Below are positions 44,391 to 52,977 of a stretch of DNA of 64,000 nucleotides, piece by piece; within the stretch, counting starts at the first letter, position 1; the number at the start of each line of letters is the position of its first letter. The notes under the pieces are model-generated. The model made no database searches. It saw only the letters and a list, made by a program, of their open reading frames with translations, and was not told the origin of the DNA. The position numbers and the translations under genes are program-made. Source of the stretch: Vibrio sinaloensis (GTDB taxonomy: Bacteria > Pseudomonadota > Gammaproteobacteria > Enterobacterales > Vibrionaceae); NCBI RefSeq assembly GCF_000808535.1, contig NZ_JWLV01000047.1, positions 124,001 to 188,000 on the forward strand, written 5' to 3'.

Positions 44391-45815
44391 TTGCACTCTA
44401 ACGTTTATCTGCCCCAAGAATTCCTTGATGAAATGGCGGCCATCATTCCAACATCATCAACTTTGGAAGAGTTTGTTGCCGCTTGCCAACGCCCCCTTCG
44501 CAAGAGCATTCGCGTCAACACATTGAAAACTACGGTTGCCGACTTTCTCACTCGCGCGAACGAAAAAGGCTGGCAACTGTACCCTGTGCCATGGTGTGAC
44601 GAAGGGTTCTGGATTGAAGCAGATGAGAGTGTAGTTCCACTGGGCAATACAGCTGAACACATGTCCGGGCTATTTTACATACAAGAAGCGAGCTCAATGA
44701 TGCCTGTTTCCGCGCTGTTTAAATCAGACACTGATGTGTATGACGCGGTTCTCGACATGGCTGCCGCTCCAGGTTCTAAAACAACGCAAATAGCCGCTAA
44801 AATGGCCAATGAAGGCGTATTAGTGGCCAACGAATATTCGTCTAGCCGCGTAAAAGTGCTTCATGCCAACATTGAACGTTGTGGAGTACGAAATGCCGCA
44901 TTAAGCAACTATGATGGCAGAGTGTTCGGTGGGTGGTTGCCAGAACAATTTGAAGCGGTGTTGATCGATGCCCCTTGCTCCGGTGAAGGCACTGTTCGTA
45001 AAGACGCAGATGCGATGAAGAATTGGAGTAAAGCGTCGGTTATTGAAATCTCTAACACTCAGAAAGATCTTATCGAAAGCGCATTTCACGCCCTCAAAGT
45101 TGGTGGCCATCTTGTATACTCAACCTGTACCTTGAGCGTTGAAGAAAACCAGCAAGTGTGTCATCACTTAAAGGAGACTTTTGGTGAAGCGGTAGAGTTC
45201 GACAGCCTTGAAGATCTATTTCCAAATGCGGACAAATCACTTACGCCTGAAGGCTTTTTACATATATTCCCCCAAACCTATGATTGTGAGGGATTTTTTG
45301 TCGCACGGCTGCGCAAAGTAAGCTCGGTCGAAGCACCAAACGTTAAAAAACGCCTCGGCAAATTTCCTTTCGAGAAAGCTTCAGCCAAGGTCCAACAAGA
45401 TATTGAGAAGCAACTGGCCCAAACGCTTGATGTTCGGTTACCGAGTGACAGTTCAGTCTGGCTACGTGATAACGATGTATGGCTTTTTCCTAACGCGCTT
45501 GAAGCCATGCTCGGTGAGTTTAAGTTCTCACGTATGGGAATCAAGATTGCTGAAGCCCACAAGAAAGGCTATCGCTGGCAACATCAGGTTGCGACCGCAC
45601 TGGCAACAGGAAACGAGCGCCAATGTGTAGTACTTAGTGTTGAAGAGGCTCGTGAATGGTATATGGGACGCGATGTAAGACCAGAAGGTCAATCGGGTAA
45701 AGGGGAAGTATTCGTCAAGCTAGGTAACGATGTGATTGGACTAGGGAAATGGGTTGGAAACAGAGTTAAAAATGGCCTACCGCGCGAATTGGTTAGAGAC
45801 AAAAACTTATTTTAG
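44391..45815 (+). CDS. rsmF: 16S rRNA m5C1407 methyltransferase RsmF
   Basis: 474 aa with a TTG start at 44391 (HSNVYLPQEFLDEM follows); homology begins at the first few residues, and no ATG nearby fits. The ribosome site is weak. NOL1/NOP2/Sun methyltransferase: SAM site DMAAAPGSKTTQIA, catalytic cysteines in DAPCSGEGTVRKD and STCTLSVEENQ, then C-terminal RNA-binding domains. It follows letAB as in E. coli, with a letB terminator in the gap. Confidence 0.93.
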   Translation: MHSNVYLPQEFLDEMAAIIPTSSTLEEFVAACQRPLRKSIRVNTLKTTVADFLTRANEKGWQLYPVPWCDEGFWIEADESVVPLGNTAEHMSGLFYIQEASSMMPVSALFKSDTDVYDAVLDMAAAPGSKTTQIAAKMANEGVLVANEYSSSRVKVLHANIERCGVRNAALSNYDGRVFGGWLPEQFEAVLIDAPCSGEGTVRKDADAMKNWSKASVIEISNTQKDLIESAFHALKVGGHLVYSTCTLSVEENQQVCHHLKETFGEAVEFDSLEDLFPNADKSLTPEGFLHIFPQTYDCEGFFVARLRKVSSVEAPNVKKRLGKFPFEKASAKVQQDIEKQLAQTLDVRLPSDSSVWLRDNDVWLFPNALEAMLGEFKFSRMGIKIAEAHKKGYRWQHQVATALATGNERQCVVLSVEEAREWYMGRDVRPEGQSGKGEVFVKLGNDVIGLGKWVGNRVKNGLPRELVRDKNLF

Positions 45816-45871
45816 TGTCTAAACCAATAGTATGAAATTCTAGCTAAGCCTCGCGAACTGACTACGATGCA

Positions 45872-45878
45872 CTACACT
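45872..45878 (+). promoter_or_regulatory. Sigma-S-type -10 element of the SdsR-like RNA
   Basis: CTACACT followed by AAAA is an exact match to the sigma-S -10 consensus CTAYACT, including the -13 C. It lies 7-10 bp before the predicted 5' end of the small RNA, and no good -35 TTGACA is present at the right distance, as is common for sigma-S promoters. Confidence 0.6.
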
Positions 45879-45884
45879 AAAAGA

Positions 45885-45975
45885 TAAGAATTGTTATGTA
45901 TTACACTCATTAGCGCAGGCTCTGTAGGAGCCATTCCCCTAGGCCCAAAGCAGGATAAGCTTTGGGCCATTTTTT
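45885..45975 (+). ncRNA. sdsR: SdsR (RyeB)-like Hfq-dependent small RNA
   Basis: The segment contains TTAGCGCAGGCTCTG, a small hairpin GGCTC-TGTAG-GAGCC, a single-stranded ATTCCCCTA, and a strong terminator hairpin (GGCCCAAAGC, 45942-45951, with GCTTTGGGCC, 45959-45968) followed by six T. Enterobacterial SdsR has the same order: TTTTAGCGCA, a GGCTC/GAGCC hairpin, CATTTCCCTGG, and a terminator starting GACCGAA. It lies downstream of rsmF, in the letAB-rsmF neighbourhood where E. coli sdsR is also found. SdsR is a stationary-phase RNA that represses porins and mismatch repair. The 5' end is estimated from the -10 element, giving about 91 nt. Confidence 0.72.
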
Positions 45976-46006
45976 GTCGATTGGGTTATTGCTCAATCGA
46001 CAAACG

Positions 46007-46840
46007 TTAAGCGAGTCGAATGCCTTCTTTCTCGATAACGATTTTACCTTGTTTGTACAAACCACCGATCGACTTTTTAAATGTCCCTTTGCTAGTACGG
46101 AAAGCCGAGAAGATCGCTTCAGGTGAAGATTTATCATTCAGTGGCAAAAATCCGCCTTTCTTCTCGAGCAACTCAATAATCTTCTCGCTCAAGTCGTCCA
46201 TCTTAGCGACACCAATCTTTTGCAGGGAAAGATCGATCTTGCCATCTTCACGAACTGACTTGATGTAGCCTTTCAACTTTTTACCGATAAACAGCTTTCC
46301 AAATACGTCAGACTTAAAAATCATTCCCCAGTGTTGGCCTTCCACAATCGCTTTGTAGCCCAAGTCACTGCGTTCAGCGATAATAAGATCAACCTGTTGA
46401 TTTCGTTTATAGTTGGCGGGCGTTTTATCGAGCAGTTTGTTGAACTTCGTGGTTCCAACAATACGCCCAGACGCTTTGTCGGTGTAGACATAAACAAGAA
46501 CGTTTTGACCCGCACTGAAACGCGTACGTTGCTCGCTAAATGGGATCAGCAGATCTTTCTCTTTAATGCCCCAACTCGCGAATGCACCTGTGCTATTGAC
46601 ACCTTCAATGGTCATCAATCCCCACTCACCAACTTGAGCAATAGGTGTTTCAGTTGTTGCGACTAACTGGCTGTCAGAATCAAAGTACAAAAAAGCGTCA
46701 ACGAAATCGCCAACCTTGAGCCCTTCTGGGACATAGCGATTTGGAAGTAAGGTCGTGCCGTAATCTCCGGCATCAAGAAATACCCCAAAATCTGCCTTTT
46801 TTACTACTTCTAAGTGGTTAATCTGACCAACTTTAATCAT
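46007..46840 (-). CDS. S1-like RNA-binding protein (CvfB family)
   Basis: 277 aa. It starts MIKVGQINHLEVVKKADFGV and has tandem S1-like/OB modules (about 1-65, 70-140 and 145-215) and a C-terminal winged-helix-like domain (about 220-277; FSAFRTSKGTFKKSIGGLYKQG). This is the CvfB architecture; the S. aureus CvfB affects virulence gene expression by binding RNA. No partner genes nearby; monocistronic, convergent with the SdsR-like RNA. Confidence 0.85.
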   Translation of the reverse strand: MIKVGQINHLEVVKKADFGVFLDAGDYGTTLLPNRYVPEGLKVGDFVDAFLYFDSDSQLVATTETPIAQVGEWGLMTIEGVNSTGAFASWGIKEKDLLIPFSEQRTRFSAGQNVLVYVYTDKASGRIVGTTKFNKLLDKTPANYKRNQQVDLIIAERSDLGYKAIVEGQHWGMIFKSDVFGKLFIGKKLKGYIKSVREDGKIDLSLQKIGVAKMDDLSEKIIELLEKKGGFLPLNDKSSPEAIFSAFRTSKGTFKKSIGGLYKQGKIVIEKEGIRLA

Positions 46841-46929
46841 TTCAACTGTCTCTTGTTAAATTTGCGGTGATTATAGCGAATCTCTGATATGCTTTCGCCA
46901 GTTATTGTTACTTTTTTTAGGAGCTTTCC

Positions 46930-48315
46930 TTGATCACCGTTGATAAGCAGGACGGCATCACTTTAAAAGTCTCTCATGCGATGGCGTCTACCAAGAAATC
47001 GACTCTCGATCTCTACTTTTTTGTTCCAGGTGAACTCGGTCTATCCTCAGATGTACTTAAAGAAAGCGAGTTTTACTACGAGTCTTTGATTCAAAAGCGC
47101 GCCTATTACAGTGACAAAACCCTTCTTCCACTCGTGCACAGCCGCTTAGCAAAACGAGGCCGACTCTCTTCTACCCAGTATCGCGTTAGTTTGAGTTTGT
47201 TCGCCTACCAATATGTTATTGCATTAGACAAAGCGGTAAACCAACTCAATAAAAACAATACCGACAGTGTCACCACAGATGAAGTGGATGAAGTCATTGA
47301 CCTCGCACTAGACATCCTAAAGAAGCTACGTAGAGGCGCACCATACGAAGAGAACTTAAAACGCTACTACGCGAATATAGACAACTATCTCTCTTGGTAC
47401 ACAGGCCAACGTTTGATGTCGCTGGTGGCACACATGCCTCGTGACGGTGACTACAAAGCCGTCAAAGAGAGTTTGCTCGCCATTGTCGAAAAAGAAGCGG
47501 CGCATCGTAAGCTGAACAATTACAACTCGAAAAATGTACGTGACGACGTAACGCGTTTAAGTAATAAGATGCGTTTGCTGCGCCGATTGATCGAGCACCC
47601 CGTGGTATTGCAAGAGAAAACCCAATCCCTTGGCAGTAATATGCAGCGAATGGTCAAAGGCGGCGCGACTGGTTTTGTGATGGTGTTCGTAACGATTGCA
47701 GCGATTTTAGCCAGAGATTACTGGGGAGAGATCACCGTCTCTTTCATCGTATTAATGTCCTTTGTTTACGCATTACGTGAGATTTTTAAAGACGACTTGA
47801 GAGACGTGCTCTGGCGTTGGCTTCGCAAAGGGCGACCAAAGTGGCGCAAGCTCTACTTAGACCCAACCACTAAGAAAGCCGTCGGTCAGAAACTAGAGTG
47901 GCTCGACTACAAAAACTTAGAGAAACTGCCCGACCGAATTAAGAACATTCGTAAAAAGCGAGTCGTACAAAGAGAAGAAACCATCCTCCACTATCGCGCG
48001 GGGGTTGAAATGTCGACCTCTAAGTTTATGAGTGGTTATGAAGAAACCCGAGAATCACTGCTCATAAGCATGAGACCCCTAATGCGGCTCATGGATAAAG
48101 GCTCAAACAAGGTGTATGTGCTGAACAATAATCAAGTCAGCAAGGAGTCAGTGGAAAAACGCCACCTAGTCAATTTGATCGCCAAAGAAGACAATCACGA
48201 TGGCGAACCGAAGTATTATCGTTGGAAGATTGTCCTCAATCGAAGCAAAATTGTTGCCGTTGAACAGATCGAGGTGGAAGCGGCTATCCACCCTTTTTCT
48301 TCAGTGAAAGAGTAA
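46930..48315 (+). CDS. Membrane protein of unknown function
   Basis: 461 aa with a TTG start at 46930 preceded by TAGGAG at good spacing. A mostly helical, basic N-terminal half (about 1-235) precedes two hydrophobic segments at about 245-265 (GGATGFVMVFVTIAAILA) and 268-285 (EITVSFIVLMSFVYAL), then a basic C-terminal domain of about 170 residues (LWRWLRKGRPKWRKLYLD). Both large domains are predicted cytoplasmic with a hairpin in the membrane. I do not recognise a family. Its 3' end overlaps the convergent DUF4442 gene by 32 bp. Confidence 0.75.
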   Translation: MITVDKQDGITLKVSHAMASTKKSTLDLYFFVPGELGLSSDVLKESEFYYESLIQKRAYYSDKTLLPLVHSRLAKRGRLSSTQYRVSLSLFAYQYVIALDKAVNQLNKNNTDSVTTDEVDEVIDLALDILKKLRRGAPYEENLKRYYANIDNYLSWYTGQRLMSLVAHMPRDGDYKAVKESLLAIVEKEAAHRKLNNYNSKNVRDDVTRLSNKMRLLRRLIEHPVVLQEKTQSLGSNMQRMVKGGATGFVMVFVTIAAILARDYWGEITVSFIVLMSFVYALREIFKDDLRDVLWRWLRKGRPKWRKLYLDPTTKKAVGQKLEWLDYKNLEKLPDRIKNIRKKRVVQREETILHYRAGVEMSTSKFMSGYEETRESLLISMRPLMRLMDKGSNKVYVLNNNQVSKESVEKRHLVNLIAKEDNHDGEPKYYRWKIVLNRSKIVAVEQIEVEAAIHPFSSVKE

Positions 48316-48763
48316 GAAGAAATTCCGCCATGGGTTCATCTCCGTGCAGAGATGGGCATATGGCGGTTATCTTGACCGCCTGGTTTACGCGCTCGCCAGT
48401 CTTGAAGGTTTCATCAAGCATGTCGTCAATTAATTTGCCATCATGACACACAAAATGAACGTCAGCTTCCGGTCTTTTGAGAAACTTCCCTTCGACTTCC
48501 TTAAACGCCAAAGAAACACGCTCCCCTCGCTCCTGCGCTTTACTCATCGCCATGAAACCGCCCGCCACATCAGCGCCCACCGCGAGCACACCGAAATACA
48601 TGCTGTTTAGGTGATTTTTTGTTCGTCGTTTCAGGGGAATTTTGATTTCAACGCTTTGATCATCCAACCTTAGGATCTTCGGTCTGCACAACCATATAAA
48701 CGGTACTTTGAAAAATCCAAACCAATTGAGGTACATATTGGCTTTTGCGATTGAAGTGATCAT
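48284..48763 (-). CDS. DUF4442 hotdog-fold protein (putative thioesterase)
   Basis: 159 aa, soluble. Conserved DUF4442 blocks: an N-terminal helix (LNWFGFFKVPFIWLCRPKIL), then KRRTKNHLNSMYFGVLAVGADVAGG, the segment that carries the hotdog helix and active-site Asn in related thioesterases. Probably acts on an acyl-CoA or acyl-ACP; substrate unknown. It overlaps the preceding gene tail to tail by 32 bp, so one of the two genes may affect expression of the other. Confidence 0.8.
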   Translation of the reverse strand: MITSIAKANMYLNWFGFFKVPFIWLCRPKILRLDDQSVEIKIPLKRRTKNHLNSMYFGVLAVGADVAGGFMAMSKAQERGERVSLAFKEVEGKFLKRPEADVHFVCHDGKLIDDMLDETFKTGERVNQAVKITAICPSLHGDEPMAEFLLTLSLKKKGG

Positions 48764-48810
48764 GAACTGGTCCGATTAGTTAAAATAGTCGCTTTAGTTC
48801 ATAACGAACA

Positions 48811-48845
48811 AAGCTCAATGTCAACATTTTGTTAACATTGAGCTT
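48811..48845 (-). terminator. Terminator of the PEP-utilising-like gene
   Basis: A 16-bp stem with one mismatch (AAGCTCAATGT pairs with ACATTGAGCTT, continued by CAACA/TGTTA), 30 bp after the stop codon, followed by TTTGTT on the minus strand. Confidence 0.65.
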
Positions 48846-48874
48846 TACAAAAGGTGATGTTGCTACGCTGCTAG

Positions 48875-49762
48875 TTACAGCGTCACTACACAATCAATCG
48901 AGCCTCGCTCCAAAATATACTCTTGTATTTTGGGATATTGCGTAAGGTTAGACGAAGTGAGTAAGACCGGCTTATTGCTCGTTGTTGCAGATTTAACCAC
49001 AATATCGAGAAGTTGCACCACAGCTTCGCTTTGTGGGTCAAATAGATATTCTAACGCCTCACTGATCCTATCAACGCCTAAGGTAAACTGGGCCAAGTTC
49101 TCTAGATTGATCACCACACCGTCGAAATAAGGAAGAAGCCGCTCGCAAAGAAGCGCAGCAGAAGGCACATCCACAGTGTAGAAAACTTTAAGCCCATTTA
49201 GCCCGCGAGGTAATCCCTGCTCCGCAAGGAGATCAATAACTTTTGCAGCGTCAGACAGAGCGCGAACAAAGGGAACAACGATATCGACTTGAATGCCCTG
49301 TTCTCGCAATTGTTTGATCGCTTGGCACTCTAACGCAAACGTTGAACCAAACTGCTCAGATGCATAACGAGAGACGCCTCGCAAACCTAGCGCAGGGTTT
49401 ACCTCTTCGATTTCAGCGCTACCTCCAAGTAGTGAACTGAACGCATAACTATCAGCACTGCTCAGGCTCACTCTAATGGACTCATGTTCAGGTTTGATCG
49501 CCGCTTTGACACTGGTGACCAAGGTGTCTACAAAGTGTTGCTCCAATGACTGCCCCGCTAAGATTGCCTCTATCGAACTCTTTTCAACTTCGGAGAGGTT
49601 CTCTGTATTTTCTTTAAATTCAGGGTGATAAAAGACGTTCCCTAGAATGAGATCTGAAAATGACACATACAAATGGGTTCCATCACCACTGTCATCTGCG
49701 CTTGGAAGTGCACTACCCAAAGTTAGTGCGGGATGTAAACCGATAAAAGTCTCTACACTCAT
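48875..49762 (-). CDS. Stand-alone PEP-synthase C-terminal (TIM-barrel) homologue, probably inactive
   Basis: 295 aa from the ATG at 49762 (MSVETFIGLHPALTLGSALP; CGGAG upstream). Residues about 115-295 align with the PEP/pyruvate-binding barrel of PpsA: NPALGLRGVSRYASEQF, FALECQAIKQLREQG, VPFVRALSDAAKVIDLLA and FTLGVDRISEALEYLFD. The ATP-grasp domain and phospho-His domain of PpsA are absent. Key residues are changed: the metal-ligand segment CEIPS is VDVPS, SNDMTQ is LENLAQ, and the catalytic-Cys loop GICGQ is LLTSS. It is therefore likely a pseudoenzyme or regulator. Divergent from the DAHP synthase gene, which also uses PEP. Confidence 0.8.
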   Translation of the reverse strand: MSVETFIGLHPALTLGSALPSADDSGDGTHLYVSFSDLILGNVFYHPEFKENTENLSEVEKSSIEAILAGQSLEQHFVDTLVTSVKAAIKPEHESIRVSLSSADSYAFSSLLGGSAEIEEVNPALGLRGVSRYASEQFGSTFALECQAIKQLREQGIQVDIVVPFVRALSDAAKVIDLLAEQGLPRGLNGLKVFYTVDVPSAALLCERLLPYFDGVVINLENLAQFTLGVDRISEALEYLFDPQSEAVVQLLDIVVKSATTSNKPVLLTSSNLTQYPKIQEYILERGSIDCVVTL

Positions 49763-49973
49763 TACTGCTCCGTGCAATTTATTGTTGTTTCGTTACTTCG
49801 AACATACCCACAAGCGCAGGCTTAAACAAGAGCGAAATACATTTTTAGTTCTTGAAAGTGAATAATTTTTCATTTTTACACAAATTGAATATGAAGATTA
49901 TCGATAAGTGGTTTATTCCTAGCAGCGTTTCCGTTATCTTTACCGCTTCGCAATAAAAAGAACAGGCTATGGT

Positions 49974-51023
49974 ATGCCACTCAAAACCGATGAATTAAGA
50001 ACCCAACCACTGGGTCCAATGCCAACTCCGGCAGAACTTGGGAGCGCACACCCTATTACTGATGATGTTGCAGAACGCATTGCCAACTCTCGTCGTCAAA
50101 TCGAACAAATTCTTACAGGCCAAGATGATCGACTGCTTGTCATTGTTGGCCCTTGCTCTGTTCATGATACAGATGCCGCGCTGGATTACGCTCAGCGCCT
50201 TGCTCAAACTCAAGAGCAATATAAAGATGAGTTGTTTATCGTCATGCGTACTTACTTTGAAAAGCCGCGTACTGTCGTTGGCTGGAAAGGCCTTATCACT
50301 GACCCAAATCTAGATGGTTCTTATGCTCTGGAAGCGGGGTTGAACAAAGCGCGCAAACTGCTACTCGACATCAATAAGCTTGGGTTAGCGACAGCGACTG
50401 AGTTCCTAGATATGATTACCGGCCAGTACATTGCTGATCTCATCACTTGGGGGGCAATTGGTGCCCGTACAACGGAATCTCAAATTCACCGCGAGATGGC
50501 CTCTGCACTCTCTTGTCCAGTAGGTTTTAAGAACGGTACCAATGGCAACATTAAGATCGCTATTGATGCGATCCGCGCCTCTCAAGCGTCACATTACTTT
50601 TACTCTCCAGACAAAAATGGACGTATGACGGTTTATCGCACAAGTGGTAACCCATTTGGCCATGTAATCCTTCGTGGTGGTGACAAAGGGCCAAACTACG
50701 ATGTCGAGTCCGTCAACGCGGCTTGTGAGCAACTTGCTGAGTTTGGCTTGCCACAACGTTTGGTTGTTGACTTCAGCCACGCGAACTGTCAAAAGCAGCA
50801 CCGCAAGCAACTCGATGTTGCAAAAGAGCTGTGTGCTCAAATTAAGTCAGGTAAAAACCAGATTGCAGGTATTATGGCAGAAAGCTTTATTGTTGAAGGT
50901 AACCAGTCAATGGCAGACATCAACAATCTCACCTACGGCCAATCCATTACGGACCCGTGCCTAGGCTGGGATGATACTGAACAAATGCTTGCCCTACTTG
51001 CTGACGCTGTAAAATCGCGCTAA
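49974..51023 (+). CDS. aroH: DAHP synthase (3-deoxy-7-phosphoheptulonate synthase), AroH-like class I
   Basis: 349 aa, class I (AroFGH) enzyme joining PEP and erythrose 4-phosphate, first step of aromatic amino acid synthesis. Signature blocks: VIVGPCSVHDTDAALDYA, MRTYFEKPRTVVGWKG, GAIGARTTESQIHREMAS, PVGFKNGTNGN. Details such as SPDKNGRMTVYRTSGNPFGH and NCQKQHRKQL are closer to E. coli AroH (Trp-regulated) than AroF/AroG, but some vibrio annotations call this gene aroG. No TrpR or TyrR operator was recognised in the 211-bp upstream gap. yajQ follows 23 bp later. Confidence 0.92.
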   Translation: MPLKTDELRTQPLGPMPTPAELGSAHPITDDVAERIANSRRQIEQILTGQDDRLLVIVGPCSVHDTDAALDYAQRLAQTQEQYKDELFIVMRTYFEKPRTVVGWKGLITDPNLDGSYALEAGLNKARKLLLDINKLGLATATEFLDMITGQYIADLITWGAIGARTTESQIHREMASALSCPVGFKNGTNGNIKIAIDAIRASQASHYFYSPDKNGRMTVYRTSGNPFGHVILRGGDKGPNYDVESVNAACEQLAEFGLPQRLVVDFSHANCQKQHRKQLDVAKELCAQIKSGKNQIAGIMAESFIVEGNQSMADINNLTYGQSITDPCLGWDDTEQMLALLADAVKSR

Positions 51024-51046
51024 CTGAATCTGAGGAGTAATGAACA

Positions 51047-51532
51047 ATGCCATCTTTTGATATTGTATCTGAAATCGATACTGTAGAACTGCGTAACGCT
51101 GTTGATAACGCATCTCGAGAGCTATCAACTCGATTCGATTTTCGTGGTGTCTCAGCCTCTTTTGAGCTTCAAAAAGACGAGTCTGTACGAATGAATGCGG
51201 AAGGCGACTTCCAACTTAAACAGATGCGCGACATCCTACGCGGTAATCTGGCAAAACGCGGTGTCGATGCAAATGCAATGGACGCAAAGCCAGAGGAAGC
51301 AACGGGTAAAAACTGGCATCAAATCATTGTCTTTAAACAAGGTATTGAAACCGTGATGGCGAAGAAGATCGTCAAACTGATTAAAGATAAGAAGATGAAA
51401 GTCCAAGCCTCTATTCAGGGTGAAAAAGTTCGAGTGACCGGTAAAAAACGTGACGACCTTCAAGCGGTTATCGCTGTGATTCGTGAGGCAGAGCTGGGTC
51501 AACCTTTCCAGTATGAAAACTTCCGAGACTAG
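51047..51532 (+). CDS. yajQ: YajQ family nucleotide-binding protein
   Basis: 161 aa, family-standard length. Starts MPSFDIVSEIDTVELRNAVD, followed by STRFDFRGVSASFEL, ending QPFQYENFRD: the typical YajQ ends. Two ferredoxin-like halves. Homologues in Xanthomonas bind cyclic di-GMP and act with transcription regulators; in E. coli it binds nucleotides/tRNA. Follows aroH by 23 bp with a good GAGGAG site. Confidence 0.95.
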   Translation: MPSFDIVSEIDTVELRNAVDNASRELSTRFDFRGVSASFELQKDESVRMNAEGDFQLKQMRDILRGNLAKRGVDANAMDAKPEEATGKNWHQIIVFKQGIETVMAKKIVKLIKDKKMKVQASIQGEKVRVTGKKRDDLQAVIAVIREAELGQPFQYENFRD

Positions 51533-51553
51533 TCTCTGAATGTGACCAATGTG

Positions 51554-51582
51554 AAAAACCCGCTTTACGCGGGTTTTCTTTT
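51554..51582. terminator. Bidirectional terminator between yajQ and the siroheme synthase
   Basis: AAAACCCGC-TTTAC-GCGGGTTTT between convergent genes, with A/T runs on both sides. Confidence 0.9.
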
Positions 51583-52519
51583 ATTTTGCGGTCGCTAAAG
51601 CTAAATGTAAATCACGCTGCTTTAATAGATTGTGTTGGTTACTATTTGGAGAAACAAACACCACGATTCGCAAGCTCTCTTCTCTCGCCGCCACCAAACG
51701 TTCAGCAAGTTCCGTATGGCTGCGGTATGTTTCGCGCTCCGCATCTCGACGCACTAAGTCAACAAATGTGTACGGACAGTCTTGAGGATAGAGAACCAAC
51801 TCTGCTTCTTGCATATAGCGTAACGCCTTCATTGGCAGCAACTCGACATCCTCGCCAAAGTCTATCCAAGTAACGCTCCCTGCATCATCAACTTCATCCG
51901 CCAGCAAGCGCTGATAAGCACTCTCCAACTCACCGCTTGTGGTTGCTGAATCCACTTGCGGAAGCGCGAAAAAACGCTCCCAAAACTTGCGCCTTAAATC
52001 GACACTCGGCATCACCTTTTTGATGTCACTTCGTTTGGAGGCGCCAAAGTCTGCAAGCAAAGACAAGTTCTGCGGCAGCGCAGCTTCGAGCTTTTCTCGG
52101 ATGTTACGGACCAAAACGGGAGAGGCCCCACCACTTGAAATGGCTAACTGGATACGCCCCCGATTGATCATAGAAGGAGTGATAAAATCGCAGTAAGGTT
52201 GATCGTCAACCACATTAACCAAGATTCCCAATGACTTCGCATGGTGATGGACTTGATGGTTTAATTCAGGGTTATCTGTTGTTGCCCAAACTTGAATGTA
52301 TTTTTCGTTCATCAAATCTTGGGAATAGAAATTTTGTACCCAAATACACTCCCCATCTTCTACGAGTTTTTGCAAGAAGGGGTCGATCTGAGGAGAGACA
52401 ATCGTAACGATAGCGCCAGAGCGAACCAGACTATCGACTTTTCGGCTTGCCACTTCTCCACCACCCACAACAAGTACCGGCTTACCTTTTAAATCGAGAA
52501 ACAGAGGAAAATACTGCAT
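51581..52519 (-). CDS. Precorrin-2 dehydrogenase/sirohydrochlorin ferrochelatase with a vestigial methyltransferase tail
   Basis: 312 aa from the ATG at 52519 (MQYFPLFLDLKGKPVLVVGG). Residues 1-210 align with the CysG N-terminal (CysGB/SirC/Met8) domain: NAD site VVGGGEVASRK, the catalytic Asp in VVDDQPYCDF, SSGGASPVLVRNIREKLE. The remaining 100 residues resemble the start of the CysG uroporphyrinogen methyltransferase domain (LLPMKALRYMQEAELVLYPQ, VDLVRRDAERETY), but its GAGPGD SAM loop reads DFGEDV and the rest is missing. The first methylation step would need a separate CobA. Confidence 0.85.
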   Translation of the reverse strand: MQYFPLFLDLKGKPVLVVGGGEVASRKVDSLVRSGAIVTIVSPQIDPFLQKLVEDGECIWVQNFYSQDLMNEKYIQVWATTDNPELNHQVHHHAKSLGILVNVVDDQPYCDFITPSMINRGRIQLAISSGGASPVLVRNIREKLEAALPQNLSLLADFGASKRSDIKKVMPSVDLRRKFWERFFALPQVDSATTSGELESAYQRLLADEVDDAGSVTWIDFGEDVELLPMKALRYMQEAELVLYPQDCPYTFVDLVRRDAERETYRSHTELAERLVAAREESLRIVVFVSPNSNQHNLLKQRDLHLALATAK

Positions 52520-52977
52520 TTCATTCCTTGAATAATTCAACTAACTATTTGACTGATACTACCAAAATTGGGGCACACAACGAAACTACAGTTTGATTTT
52601 GGATAATTTATCACCAAATTTTCCACTATTTATAGAATTAAATCTTAGGCTACTTTTCAATCACATCACGTTAAATCTAAGTAAACATGACACTTTAGTC
52701 AGTAAGGCCTATTGCACTAAATTTGTGAACTCTTGCACTATTTACATTCACGTAACATTTCGTCATTCTAGTGACTGAACGGGTTTGTGATTTCAATCAA
52801 AAATCTTTTTAAATTATACATTTGAGAAAACACAAATCCTTTCCTACGCTTATAAACAGTTGATTTTTAAAAAGCACTATGATTGCGAAATCAACTCATA
52901 ATAGAGATACACAACATATTTCATTCGTTGTATCAGGCAACACCTGATTTAACATGGATCATACAGGAAGGATACAA
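52520..52977. other. 458-bp upstream region of aapJ
   Basis: AT-rich and gene-free apart from the aapJ leader; a 61-codon open stretch at 52593-52778 has no ribosome site or recognisable sequence. GTGATTTCAATCAA at 52787-52800 is a CRP/FNR-like half-matched palindrome (one base from an FNR box on the minus strand). The length suggests regulated expression of the amino-acid importer. Confidence 0.4.

Noticed and set aside
48874..48886. GTTACAGCGTCAC, a near-match to matS
   Set aside because: One mismatch in a strongly conserved arm position.
52593..52778. 61-aa plus-strand open frame upstream of aapJ
   Set aside because: No Shine-Dalgarno and no recognisable sequence in an AT-rich control region.
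52787..52800. CRP or FNR site upstream of aapJ
   Set aside because: Only one half is good; mentioned in the region entry but not called as a site.
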